DNA of 64,000 nucleotides from Dichetophora obliterata (Eukaryota; Arthropoda; Insecta; Diptera; Sciomyzidae), in NCBI GenBank assembly GCA_963920525.1, contig OY986435.1, positions 265,671,299 through 265,735,298 on the forward strand, written 5' to 3'. The position numbers and the translations under genes are program-made. Below, one piece after another: positions 1 through 8,776 of this stretch (within the stretch, counting starts at the first letter, position 1; each line of letters starts with the position of its first letter). The notes under the pieces are model-generated. The model was given only the letters and a program-made list of their open reading frames with translations, ran no database searches and had not been told where the DNA came from.

Positions 1-1
1 A

Positions 2-1777
2 ACAACAGCTTCGAAAACTAAAAGCAAACATTTACAGTGGACAGACACTACTTTACATGCATTTACAACAATCAAAGACAGTTTTGCCACGCAAACACTT
101 ATTAACCATGTTAATAGTAAGGCACAACTGTCGATTGCTGTAGATGCATCCATTACCGCAATAGGTGGCGTTTTACAACAAGAACATAACAATAAACTTG
201 AGCCTATAGCTTTCTTCTCTAAGAAACTTTCACCTGCTGAAACGAAATATAGTACATTTGACAGAGAATTACTTGCGATTTACTTAACTATTAAACATTT
301 TCGACACTTCCTGGAAGGTAACATTTTTACAGTTTTCACAGATCACAAACCTTTAGTTAATGCATTATCTTCTAAAACCGAACGTAATCCTAGACAAACA
401 CGACACCTTGAATACATAGCACAATTCACTAACACAATATTACACATTAAGGGTACAGACAACTCAGTAGCAGATGCACTTTCAAGATGCGAGGTAACAG
501 AAGTTAGAACACCCGACATTGATCTCAAACAATTACATCAGGAACAAATCATTGACACAGAACTCAAGAGCATAACAGACAAAACAACTTACAAGTTTGA
601 ACAAGTTGATATTCCGTTTTTAAACATAAAAATTTGGTGTGAAAATTCTACAAATAATACAAGACCATACATTCCCCAAACACTACGGAAAAGAGTTTTT
701 GATCAAATACATAACATTTCACATCCAGGAACTAGAGGTACTAGACGACTAATCACACAACGATATTTTTGGCCTAACATGAACACACAAATAAACAAAT
801 GGACTCAAGAATGTATTAGATGTCAAAAATCTAAGGTACATAGACACACTAAAACACTACCTCACAAGATAAACATTCCGAGCGGTCGTTTTGAACATAT
901 TCATATTGACTTGGTTGGCCCATTACCGATTTCAAATGGTTACCGATATTTGTTTACCATAATTGACAGGAACACACGTTGGCCTGAGGTTTATCCTCTT
1001 AAAGATACAAGGGCTAATATTATTGTTGACACGTTCCAAAGAGAGTTTATATCACGCTTTGGGGTTCCTCTGGAAATTACTTCTGATCGAGGACCTCAGT
1101 TTACATCAACTACATTCAAAAATTTTATTACCAAATTTGGTTGCAAACACATCAAAACTTCAGCTTATCACCCACAAGCTAATGGGATGATAGAACGTTT
1201 CCATCGTCAACTCAAAGCTTCTCTTATAGCGAGCAATAACCAAAACAATTGGTACTCAGAATTACCACTAGTTCTATTAGGGCTAAGATCCACGTTTAAA
1301 GAAGATGTTAAAGCATCCCCTGCTGAAATGGTTTATGGTCAAACACTCAGATTGCCAAGTCAGTTAGTCATTCCTAGTGAGCAAAAATTCAGTCCATCAG
1401 AAACTTTGTTCAAACTTAAAGATATTGTTGCTAATAATCAAGCACATATTTCACATCATAATCAGAATTTTAAACAATTTGTGCCAGAATCACTCAAAAC
1501 TTGTGAGTTTGTATTTGTTCGCAATGACACTATTAAAAAACCACTTCAAGAGCCATACGACGGACCATTCAAAGTATTAGAAAAGTCTCCAAAATTTTTT
1601 AAAATTCTTAAAAACAAAAATATTATAACGGTTAATATTGATCGAATTAAGCCAGCTTTTGTTAACATTAATGTTTCAAAAACACTTTTTAATGCAAATA
1701 AATCAGCTAAGACAGTTCATTTTAATTTATTAGCAAACACTGTAAGACTAATACCGAGTTCTTTGGAGGGGGAATAA
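2..1777 (+). CDS. pol: Ty3/gypsy retrotransposon pol, 3' part (RNase H + integrase), cut by the window edge
   Basis: One open frame runs from base 2 to the TAA at 1775. It holds the end of reverse transcriptase, then RNase H with its four acidic positions (VDAS near 140, DRELLA near 262, TDHKPL near 340, VADALSR near 467). Integrase follows: an HHCC zinc finger (His codons near 710-724, CIRC at 811-822), then catalytic Asp at 908, Asp in SDRG at 1085 and Glu in NGMIERFH at 1193. The last two are separated by 35 residues, the classical DD35E spacing. The frame has no internal stop, so the visible part looks recent. In the family this polyprotein copies the RNA and inserts the cDNA. A purine-rich tract at 1764-1774 and an LTR start follow directly. 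Gag, protease and most of RT lie outside the window, so I do not assign a named lineage. Confidence 0.9.
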   Translation, partial: TTASKTKSKHLQWTDTTLHAFTTIKDSFATQTLINHVNSKAQLSIAVDASITAIGGVLQQEHNNKLEPIAFFSKKLSPAETKYSTFDRELLAIYLTIKHFRHFLEGNIFTVFTDHKPLVNALSSKTERNPRQTRHLEYIAQFTNTILHIKGTDNSVADALSRCEVTEVRTPDIDLKQLHQEQIIDTELKSITDKTTYKFEQVDIPFLNIKIWCENSTNNTRPYIPQTLRKRVFDQIHNISHPGTRGTRRLITQRYFWPNMNTQINKWTQECIRCQKSKVHRHTKTLPHKINIPSGRFEHIHIDLVGPLPISNGYRYLFTIIDRNTRWPEVYPLKDTRANIIVDTFQREFISRFGVPLEITSDRGPQFTSTTFKNFITKFGCKHIKTSAYHPQANGMIERFHRQLKASLIASNNQNNWYSELPLVLLGLRSTFKEDVKASPAEMVYGQTLRLPSQLVIPSEQKFSPSETLFKLKDIVANNQAHISHHNQNFKQFVPESLKTCEFVFVRNDTIKKPLQEPYDGPFKVLEKSPKFFKILKNKNIITVNIDRIKPAFVNINVSKTLFNANKSAKTVHFNLLANTVRLIPSSLEGE

Positions 1778-1975
1778 TGTAGTGTTATCTTATTATTACA
1801 TTTTAATATTGTTTCAATTGTATGTAAAACACTTTGTTTTAAAACCACTTAGTTTTTAAGTTCTTTTTGTATTTTTTAGAATTAAGTTTTCATATTTTAA
1901 ATGTATAAAAATATTTCAAAATTTTTCAGTATCTAATAAATTATTCAATCATACGTATAAATTTTTATTATATTT
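1778..1975 (+). repeat. Start of the 3' LTR of the upstream Ty3/gypsy element
   Basis: TGTAGTGTTATC begins directly after the pol stop and a purine tract (GGAGGGGGAA), the usual junction of polypurine tract and 3' LTR. The stretch is AT-rich and has AATAAA near 1936. Its right end is not certain: gag of another element starts in frame at about 1976, so the LTR either ends there or is truncated by the junction. The 5' LTR is outside the window, so the length cannot be checked. Confidence 0.6.
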
Positions 1976-1978
1976 CTC

Positions 1979-2758
1979 GTGGAAATATTTAATTTCCACA
2001 CCCTTACCCAACGTGGCATGAAGCTGGACGAGTTTTATGCCGCGGTTAATCATCAGTTTTCACTGATAATAAATAAGATCAAAACTGAATCTTACTCAGA
2101 GGAAACAATAAAGGTGCTCATCGAAAATTACCGAAACAGGGCATTGGATGTCTTCATCCGTGGTCTCGATGGCGATATATCACGCCTATTGGCCATTAAA
2201 AGACCACAAACTCTGCCCGAGGCTTATTCTGACTGCCTCGAGATGCAGAATCTAAACTATCGTAAAAATTTAATCCATAAAAATGGTGTAGCCAATACGA
2301 TTTCCTCCCCTGTAAATCAATTTTTTAGTAGGGAAACAAAGCCGAATCTTCCTCCAAAACCAAAAGTCTGGCAACAGCCAAACCGGCCTTATTTTAGAGA
2401 CTACCAAAACCAAAAGCCATACATGTACCGTTTCCAGCCAAGGGGTCATCTTCCCCCAACTCCTGGACCAAAGCCACAAGAGCCGATGGATATCGATAGA
2501 AGCATCCAGACGAAACAGGTGGATTATCAAAATCGATCGAAATTCCAGAACTCGGGAAGATTCCACAACAACGGACGTCAATTTAAATCAGAAAACTTAT
2601 CCCAGAACAAGCGTCAAAGGTTGTTTTATACCACCGAGCTAGAAGAACCACAGGATTTATATGAAGAGGTTGAACATGACGAGCAAGCAGCCGTGCAAGA
2701 TGAAATTGGTCAAGAAGTAAATTTTATGACAGGGGGCCATCCAGCGTACCATATATAG
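1979..2758 (+). CDS. gag: Errantivirus Gag, N-terminally truncated
   Basis: The frame is open from just after a TAA at 1958 to the TAG at 2756, about 260 residues. The GTG at 1979 is only the first usable codon, not a natural start; errantivirus Gag is usually nearer 450 residues, so the N-terminal part is missing. The left third is helical and capsid-like (repeated Leu/Ile, RALDVFIRGLDGDISRLL). The middle is rich in Pro, Gln, Asn and Arg, as in a nucleic-acid-binding nucleocapsid region, and no CCHC knuckle is visible. The tail is acidic (YEEVEHDEQAA). It overlaps pol by about 55 bases, with a slippery heptamer at 2719-2725. Confidence 0.8.
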   Translation: MEIFNFHTLTQRGMKLDEFYAAVNHQFSLIINKIKTESYSEETIKVLIENYRNRALDVFIRGLDGDISRLLAIKRPQTLPEAYSDCLEMQNLNYRKNLIHKNGVANTISSPVNQFFSRETKPNLPPKPKVWQQPNRPYFRDYQNQKPYMYRFQPRGHLPPTPGPKPQEPMDIDRSIQTKQVDYQNRSKFQNSGRFHNNGRQFKSENLSQNKRQRLFYTTELEEPQDLYEEVEHDEQAAVQDEIGQEVNFMTGGHPAYHI

Positions 2759-5700
2759 AGTACACTACTCAGGACGGTCAAACTCTTGAGTTTCTAATAG
2801 ACACTGGTGCCAATAAAAATTTTATCACCAGCTCCATAGCCCAAAACTCAGAAAATGTCGAAAAACCCTTCTTAGTAACTTCTGCTGCAGGAAATTTAAA
2901 AATTACCAACAAGGTTTGTGGGAAGTTTTTTGAGCACTTGAATGACATTCTTACCTTTTATGTTCTTCCTGGACTGACCTCGTTTCACGGTATCATCGGT
3001 GATGACACCTTGAGACAGCTTGGAGCAGTGATAGACAGGAAAAATAATTTTCTCTCTCTAAAATCTGGTACACAGATCCCCTTAAAAAATAAGGTTTCTA
3101 AGCAGGTAAACACAATTTTCATTCCAAATAGCAACATCTCTGCTGAGTCCAGAGAAAACCTTTTAACTTTAGTGAAAAAATTCGGTAATCTTTTCGGTCC
3201 TATTGACATGAGTAGATCCGTGGACACTTTTGTACAAGCAGAAATCAAAACAAGCACTGACGAACCAATCTACACAAAGAGCTACCCCTACCCTACTAAC
3301 ATGAGGGAAGAAGTTGATAAACAGGTGAAGGAACTACTGGAAACCGGCGTTATCCGTCCTTCCAGAAGCCCGTACAATTCACCCATTTGGATTGTACCAA
3401 AGAAACCCAAACCATCAGGGGAAAAGCAGTATAGGCTTGTAATTGATTTCAAACGCCTCAATAACGTTACAATCGCGGACACCTACCCAATACCGGACAT
3501 CAACACAACCCTCGCAAGTTTAGGTGAATCAAAGTTCTTTACAACACTTGACCTTACCTCGGGATTTCATCAAATTGCGATGAAACCCTCCGACATTGTC
3601 AAAACAGCTTTCTCAACCATGAATGGAAAGTATGAATTCCTTCGCCTTCCCTTTGGTCTGAAAAATGCTCCGGCAATTTTTCAACGCATGATCGATGATG
3701 TCCTTCGCGAATTTATTGGAAAAATTTGCTACGTCTATATAGACGACATCATCGTCTTAGGGAAAACTGAGGAAGAGCATCTGAATAATATTTCTAAGGT
3801 TTTTGATCGACTATTAGAAGCCAATCTTAGAGTAAATTTGGAGAAAACGCAATTCTTTAAAACAGAGGTAGAATTTTTGGGCTATTTAATAACATCAGAT
3901 GGTATCAAAGCTGATCCGAAAAAGGTAGAAGCTATACGGCGTATTTTACCACCAACAAATTTAAAAGAATTAAAATCATTTCTGGGATTGACTTCTTATT
4001 ATAGGAAATTTATACGAGACTATGCAAAGGTTGCCAAGCCCTTGACTAATCTCACGCGTAACGAAAATTCTCAGGTGAAGGCAAGTCAATCAAGGAAAGT
4101 TTCCATCAAGCTGGACAAGGATGCCCTAACTGCATTTGATAGTTTAAAGGAGCTCCTCACCTGTTCTGAAATACTTGCTTTTCCAGATTTTAAGAAACCA
4201 TTTAACTTGACCACCGATGCTTCGAATTACGCAATAGGTGCCGTTTTGTCACAAGGGGAGCCAGGTAAGGACAAGCCAATTGCCTACGTTTCTAGATCCC
4301 TAAGCAAAACTGAGGAAAATTATGCTACGAACGAAAAGGAGATGCTAGCAATTGTGTGGGCTCTCGATAACCTTAGGTCATATTTATATGGAGCAAGAAA
4401 AATTAAGATTTTTACAGACCATCAGCCCCTCACCTATGCTTTAGGAAATAGGAATTTTAACTCTAAACTTAAACGTTGGAAGGCGCGAATAGAGGAGTAC
4501 AACCACGAGTTGATCTATAAAACTGGTAGATCAAACTACGTGGCTGATGCTCTTTCTAGGCTAAAGACTGAAAAAATTCATTCACCGACTTCAGTTGCGG
4601 AACAAATGCTGAATCCTCTTGGCGACGGGGAAATGACAGAAACGGCAAGCGAATCGCAAAGCATCCGGAGCGAGTGTACGGTAACAGCAAGTGAAGGCTC
4701 AACAATGCACAGTGCTGAGCAAGACGCCTCAGATTTGATACCACATGTCGAAGCTCCTCTAAACGTCTTTCGTAACCAACTCGTGTTTAGGCAAGGAAAA
4801 AAGGAACTACATAGCCACATAGAACCACACATTGGGTATCATCGACACCATATCTCAGTCGGGGTAATTAATAGGGCAATTCTCATTCATTATTTGAAAA
4901 AACTTCTTATACCAACTCTTATAAATGGTATCAAAATACCTGAGGAATGTATTCAACTTTTGCAAGATGTTTATATTAATCATTTTTCCAATTACAAAAT
5001 CCGCATAACACAAAGGGTAGTTGAAGACGTAACAGATGAGGGAAGAATTTTTGAAATCATTGACGCAGAACATAAAAGAGCTCATAGAAATCCAAACGAA
5101 AACAAGGATCAAATTTTGGAGAAATATTATTTCCCAAAAATGAGCCAACAAATTAGGGATTACACCAAACAGTGTGAGACTTGTCGGTTAAATAAATATG
5201 AAAGACATCCGCAAAAACCTGAACTGCAACCCACACCAATACCTTCCTATTCTTGCGAAATACTTCACGTTGACATACTAGAGATTCAAGGTATGAAATT
5301 TATTTCATGCATCGACAAATTTTCAAAATTTCTCAAATTATTCTATATAAAAAATAAATCTGCTGTTCAATTGAAGAAAAAACTTATTAAGCTACTGCAC
5401 TACTTCACAGTTCCTAAAATGATTGTTACCGATAATGAAAGGGGGTTGTCGAGCCCGTTGATAACGAACTATGTGGCGTCCTTGGGAATAGAGTTTTATC
5501 GTACACCCACTCAAAGGAGTGAAGTGAACGGACAGGTCGAAAGAGCGCATTCGACAATACTTGAAATTTACAGGTGTCTTAAGTTCGAAGGTACCCGTTT
5601 GTCCCCTAGAGAGCTCATGAATGTGGCGGTAGATAGGTATAATAATTCCATTCATTCCGTTACGAGAAGAAGGCCAAGTGATATATTTTTTAACAGAAGC

Positions 5701-5988
5701 GAAAGAATTAATTACCAATCAGTGAGCAATTTTCAAAATAAATTAAATGAAGACTTAAGGGGGCTAATAAGGGAAAACGAAAAAATCAGAAATTTAAGAA
5801 TAAATTGTAAAAGAACAAAACCCCGAAAATATAATCAGGGTGAAATAATTTTTGTCAAAGACAAACAGATTAAGGGCAAACAAAAACCACTCTATAAAAA
5901 AGAAACGGTTGCTGCTGACAATAACGTCACAGTCACAACAATGAATGGCCGAAAAATTCATAAAGCCCATATAAAAAATATAAAATAA
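2704..5988 (+). CDS. pol: Errantivirus Pol: protease, reverse transcriptase, RNase H, integrase
   Basis: Open frame of about 1094 codons in the -1 frame relative to gag, starting after a TGA at 2701; it has no useful start of its own and is expected to be made by frameshifting. Protease: LIDTGANKNF with the catalytic Asp-Thr-Gly at 2800-2808. RT: TTLDLTSGFHQI near 3540 and the YIDD active site at 3736-3747. RNase H: TTDASN near 4210, NEKEML near 4332, TDHQPL near 4420, YVADALSRL near 4540. Integrase: an HHCC finger (CETC near 5175), HVDI near 5268, TDNERG near 5429 and NGQVERAH near 5527. All expected catalytic residues are present and no stop interrupts the frame. A low-complexity linker rich in Ser/Glu lies between RNase H and integrase (about 4570-4740). 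The product would copy and integrate the element. It ends with a basic tail before a non-coding repeat stretch. Confidence 0.92.
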   Translation, partial: NWSRSKFYDRGPSSVPYIEYTTQDGQTLEFLIDTGANKNFITSSIAQNSENVEKPFLVTSAAGNLKITNKVCGKFFEHLNDILTFYVLPGLTSFHGIIGDDTLRQLGAVIDRKNNFLSLKSGTQIPLKNKVSKQVNTIFIPNSNISAESRENLLTLVKKFGNLFGPIDMSRSVDTFVQAEIKTSTDEPIYTKSYPYPTNMREEVDKQVKELLETGVIRPSRSPYNSPIWIVPKKPKPSGEKQYRLVIDFKRLNNVTIADTYPIPDINTTLASLGESKFFTTLDLTSGFHQIAMKPSDIVKTAFSTMNGKYEFLRLPFGLKNAPAIFQRMIDDVLREFIGKICYVYIDDIIVLGKTEEEHLNNISKVFDRLLEANLRVNLEKTQFFKTEVEFLGYLITSDGIKADPKKVEAIRRILPPTNLKELKSFLGLTSYYRKFIRDYAKVAKPLTNLTRNENSQVKASQSRKVSIKLDKDALTAFDSLKELLTCSEILAFPDFKKPFNLTTDASNYAIGAVLSQGEPGKDKPIAYVSRSLSKTEENYATNEKEMLAIVWALDNLRSYLYGARKIKIFTDHQPLTYALGNRNFNSKLKRWKARIEEYNHELIYKTGRSNYVADALSRLKTEKIHSPTSVAEQMLNPLGDGEMTETASESQSIRSECTVTASEGSTMHSAEQDASDLIPHVEAPLNVFRNQLVFRQGKKELHSHIEPHIGYHRHHISVGVINRAILIHYLKKLLIPTLINGIKIPEECIQLLQDVYINHFSNYKIRITQRVVEDVTDEGRIFEIIDAEHKRAHRNPNENKDQILEKYYFPKMSQQIRDYTKQCETCRLNKYERHPQKPELQPTPIPSYSCEILHVDILEIQGMKFISCIDKFSKFLKLFYIKNKSAVQLKKKLIKLLHYFTVPKMIVTDNERGLSSPLITNYVASLGIEFYRTPTQRSEVNGQVERAHSTILEIYRCLKFEGTRLSPRELMNVAVDRYNNSIHSVTRRRPSDIFFNRSERINYQSVSNFQNKLNEDLRGLIRENEKIRNLRINCKRTKPRKYNQGEIIFVKDKQIKGKQKPLYKKETVAADNNVTVTTMNGRKIHKAHIKNIK
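2719..2725 (+). promoter_or_regulatory. Candidate -1 ribosomal frameshift site (A AAT TTT)
   Basis: In the gag frame the codons are GTA AAT TTT, so bases 2719-2725 read A AAT TTT, which fits the X XXY YYZ slippery rule. It lies in the gag/pol overlap, after the pol-frame TGA at 2701 and before the gag stop at 2756, and the shift needed is exactly -1. A G-rich tract (AGGGGGCC) starts 6 bases downstream. The role is inferred from position and pattern. Confidence 0.6.
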
Positions 5989-6082
5989 ATATAAATAAAT
6001 TGATTGAATAAATTGAAAAATTTAATGAAGATGTCCATAAGGGACAAAAAATGTATACGAAACCCTTAAAGCATAAACTTTC

Positions 6083-6135
6083 GCTCTAGCAAACCGTGGG
6101 TGAGAAATCACCGGGGTTCGACTCCCGCTAGACAA
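6083..6135 (+). other. tRNA-like stretch between pol and env
   Basis: The sequence contains GGTTCGACTCC, an exact match to the tRNA B-box consensus, preceded by a GNRA-type hairpin (GGTGA GAAA TCACC) and enclosed by CTAGC...GCTAG at about 6083 and 6128. No A box or acceptor/D-arm layout is found and the T-stem pairs only partly, so this is not a working tRNA gene. It may be a captured piece of a tRNA-derived SINE or a structured leader of the env message. Confidence 0.35.
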
Positions 6136-6239
6136 AAAGTTAAAGCTTTTAAGGTAAAAATATAAATGTTTTTGAATCATGTCAATAAAAAAATTATGCT
6201 ATGAAAACGCATAACTTAAAACTAAATTTAAATAATGAT

Positions 6240-6700
6240 AACTGTTATAATCCACTCTCATTCTAATGTCAGAATAATGAAAAAAATTAATGTTTTATTA
6301 TTTAAACTAATTTCTAATGTTTCAAGATATAATTCGAATAATATTTTTTAACTCTATTTTCAGAATAATAAAAAAGAATTAATGTTTTATTTTTAAACTA
6401 AATTTTAATGTTTCTAGATATAATTTTAATAATATTTTCTAACTCTATTTTCAGAATAATAAAAAAAGAATTAATGTTCTATTTTTAAACAATTTTTTAT
6501 ATTTTTATGTATAATTTTAATAATATTTTTTTAATTCTAATTTCAGAATAATTTTGAAAGAATCAATGTTTTATTTTTAAACAAATTTTTAATATTTTTT
6601 TTGTATATAATTTTATTAATATTTCCTAATTCTAATTTCAGAGTAATTAAAAAAGAACAAATGTTTCCATTTAAACTAATTTTAAATATTTTTTCAGAAT
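6240..6700 (+). repeat. Five degenerate 91-95 bp tandem units with splice-acceptor-like sites
   Basis: The phrase TTCAGAATAAT recurs with its CAG at 6270, 6361, 6452, 6544 and 6639, spacings of 91, 91, 92 and 95 bases; a further TTTTTTCAG ends at 6697 and TTTATTTCAG at 6760. Each unit also carries a TTAATGTTTTATTTTTAAAC-type block and a TATAATTTTAATAATAT-type block. The array fills the gap between pol and env, where errantiviruses splice to make env mRNA, and each unit offers a pyrimidine-rich acceptor-like site. Confidence 0.75.
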
Positions 6701-6835
6701 ATTGACGAATATAACCTTTAATATTGCTTTTTTGAATAATTAATTAACATTTTATTTCAGAGTGAGAGAAAGTAAGATGTACTAATTTAAGAAACACTTT
6801 TATATAATAACTAATTATTTAATAAGATATATTAA

Positions 6836-8341
6836 GATTCCACCCTATCATCACAAACCACTACCAATGCTAAGTCCCACCATCGTTGCAGAATCCTTTT
6901 CTTGAAAGCAGCATGCGCTCTTCACCTCTACGAATACAAGTCTCCTCTAGTTACATTAAGGCAAGGCAACGGTTATATCCTTAATGGACATTTCAACCTC
7001 GTTCATGTTATCGACCTGGCACGATTCGAAAAACTGACATCAGAGATCGACGAAGCAGCAAAGAACATATCAACTACAGCCGACACGCTTTCATTGCTAC
7101 ATTATCACCTTTCTCGAGTTCAAAAGGGTCTACACGAGTTAAGAGGCAGAAAACCAAGAGAAGCCCGCTCTATAAATTGGATAGGATCGGCATGGAAATG
7201 GCTCGCTGGCAACCCAGACGCTGTAGATTGGGACACAGTGTTACATAATGAGCAGTCTATTATAGAAAACAACAACCAACAATATAAGATAAACAAGGAA
7301 TTGTTCGAAGTAACTCATGAAGCCATCACAAAATACAACAAACTCATTGAAATGATGCATAACGACGCAGATAATAGAATAATCAATAGACTGGAGCAAG
7401 GGCTTTTAGAAAAATCATTTATTTTATGGGACCAGGTTCATGAAATCGTTCGAGCTTGTCAAATGGCTAGGAACGGAATAATCAACACAAACCTTCTAGA
7501 CAGTGAGGAGATGAGCAAAGTGCTATCTGAAGTTGAGACTCTTCCTTATGAAAACGAGATTGAAGCCCTAGAATTCGCCACTCCAACAATTTTCGCTAAC
7601 GATTCAATACTCCTTTATATTATTTCTTTACCAAAGGTTCAGCAGGAGAACTACAACCACATTCTCGCACGAGCCTCCATTTTTAACAACAGTCAGGTGG
7701 ATATCCCGTTTGATGAGATGTTCGTGAACCAAAAAGAAACATTCGGATTAAAAGAAGGATGTCTACCGATAAGAAATTCAACAGTCTGCAAGGCCGCATC
7801 ACTAGCTAAAATTCCAGAAGACAGCTGTGTGGTAAGAATAATCAAAGGTGGGAACGCCAATTGCACCTTCAAGACCAACACCGAAGAAGTAGTTGAACTT
7901 GTCGGTGGCGAAACAATTTTCTTGTCTAATTTCAAAGGAATAGTCAGCTCCAAAAACTTTTCGAGGCATCTAGATGGCACATACATTGTGCAATTGGAAA
8001 ACGAAACAATCCATATAAACGAGAGAATCTTCTCGACATCTACAATAAGCAGAGTCCAAGCCCTTCCACAACTGCTTACTAATGTAACCAAGGGAACCGA
8101 TAAAATCGACATCGCATATCTTCACGGAGCTACGCTTAACAATATTCAGCGATTGGGTAACTTGACAAAAAAAATAAAGCTCTCTATGTTTTCAGACCTT
8201 GTGGTTATTCTCGGAATCGTCATGATCGCTGCATTTTTTTGGTGGAAATCAAATCGAAGCCTCAACTTACCAAGAATCGTGCCAGCCGTTATAAAGGTCG
8301 AAGATCAACGTCATCAACAAAACAAGACAGTCGAAGTATAA
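6836..8341 (+). CDS. env: Errantivirus Env-like glycoprotein (3' exon, open frame)
   Basis: The frame is open from 6836 (after TAA 6833-6835) to 8341, about 500 codons. There is no convincing ATG or signal peptide at the left, so the start is probably supplied by splicing from an upstream leader; the first TTG at 6902 is not taken as a start. A basic RxxR-rich stretch (RGRKPREAR) near 7140 is followed by a conserved-looking IGSAWKWLAGNPDA block, the layout of errantivirus and baculovirus-F-type envelope proteins around their processing site. Cys residues cluster in the second half. One hydrophobic segment near the end (LVVILGIVMIAAFFWW, about 8195-8245) would anchor it, leaving a cytoplasmic tail of about 31 residues. 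In the family the protein is a membrane fusion glycoprotein. No internal stop is seen; whether it can be expressed is doubtful without the lost 5' end. Confidence 0.85.
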   Translation, partial: DSTLSSQTTTNAKSHHRCRILFLKAACALHLYEYKSPLVTLRQGNGYILNGHFNLVHVIDLARFEKLTSEIDEAAKNISTTADTLSLLHYHLSRVQKGLHELRGRKPREARSINWIGSAWKWLAGNPDAVDWDTVLHNEQSIIENNNQQYKINKELFEVTHEAITKYNKLIEMMHNDADNRIINRLEQGLLEKSFILWDQVHEIVRACQMARNGIINTNLLDSEEMSKVLSEVETLPYENEIEALEFATPTIFANDSILLYIISLPKVQQENYNHILARASIFNNSQVDIPFDEMFVNQKETFGLKEGCLPIRNSTVCKAASLAKIPEDSCVVRIIKGGNANCTFKTNTEEVVELVGGETIFLSNFKGIVSSKNFSRHLDGTYIVQLENETIHINERIFSTSTISRVQALPQLLTNVTKGTDKIDIAYLHGATLNNIQRLGNLTKKIKLSMFSDLVVILGIVMIAAFFWWKSNRSLNLPRIVPAVIKVEDQRHQQNKTVEV

Positions 8342-8357
8342 TCTGCGAGACGCAGAT

Positions 8358-8372
8358 TTTTAAGGAGGGAGG
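8358..8372 (+). promoter_or_regulatory. Polypurine tract of the errantivirus
   Basis: The stretch TTTTAAGGAGGGAGG sits between the env stop and AGTCAACG, the LTR start. Such tracts prime plus-strand DNA synthesis in LTR elements. Confidence 0.7.
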
Positions 8373-8688
8373 AGTCAACGACAGCCGGTCACAGCCAAAC
8401 ACATGTAACATGAGCGCCCTACGTGACGATCGGACTAGCGGCCGGATACGCGTGCAGAGACCTAGCTTGGAACTGTGGGAAAATGCAGTGTATGCATTTT
8501 CGCACAACTTAGTATTAGAGTTATAATTTGCTTCTTCTTATTCTTTAATTATTATGCTTCTTCTTATTGTAAAATTAGTATTTAAGCTACCAAAAAATAT
8601 TAATTCAGTTCAGTCATTTTTGGTGTTGTTATGTTAGTGTTTGAATAAACTAATTTCTGTACAACCTTAAATTGTGAGTTTAATTATT
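8373..8688 (+). repeat. Errantivirus 3' LTR (about 316 bp)
   Basis: Starts AGTCAACGACAG directly after the polypurine tract and ends TTTAATTATT, an AGT...ATT boundary as in gypsy-group LTRs. It contains an initiator-like TCAGT near 8606-8614 and AATAAA at 8644. The right boundary is inferred from the terminal pattern, because the 5' LTR is missing and cannot be compared. Confidence 0.7.
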
Positions 8689-8698
8689 GGCCCGTGGG

Positions 8699-8726
8699 GC
8701 ATTGGCTAGCACAAGCTAGCCAATGC
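8699..8726. repeat. Perfect 12-bp hairpin next to the LTR
   Basis: GCATTGGCTAGC, loop ACAA, then GCTAGCCAATGC: a perfect 12-bp inverted repeat 10 bp outside the LTR end. It is followed by CCGGCC and by a second short palindrome (ACGCGTTGGAAACGCGTT). It is not a hairpin-plus-CTRR Helitron end. Confidence 0.85.
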
Positions 8727-8776
8727 CGGCCAAATTATATTTTTTTAATATACGCGTTGGAAACGCGTTAACTTAC

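Larger units (their letters stand above)
1976..8688 (+). mobile_element. Errantivirus (gypsy-group endogenous retrovirus), 5'-truncated
   Basis: Gene order is gag (1979-2758), pol in the -1 frame (2704-5988), a non-coding repeat stretch, env (open from 6836 to 8341), polypurine tract and 3' LTR (8373-8688). This is the order of the insect errantiviruses, LTR retrotransposons with an envelope-like gene. No 5' LTR or primer-binding site precedes gag, and the gag start is missing, so the copy cannot be a full provirus. Pol and env have no internal stops, which points to a fairly recent insertion followed by loss of the 5' end. The left neighbour is the LTR of a different Ty3/gypsy element. Confidence 0.9.

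Noticed and set aside
6083..6135. A functional tRNA gene between pol and env
   Set aside because: Exact B box, but no A box, no closed acceptor stem and poor T-stem pairing.
8699..8726. Helitron 3' terminus
   Set aside because: The hairpin is convincing, but no CTRR follows on either strand and no TC start or A-T insertion site was found.
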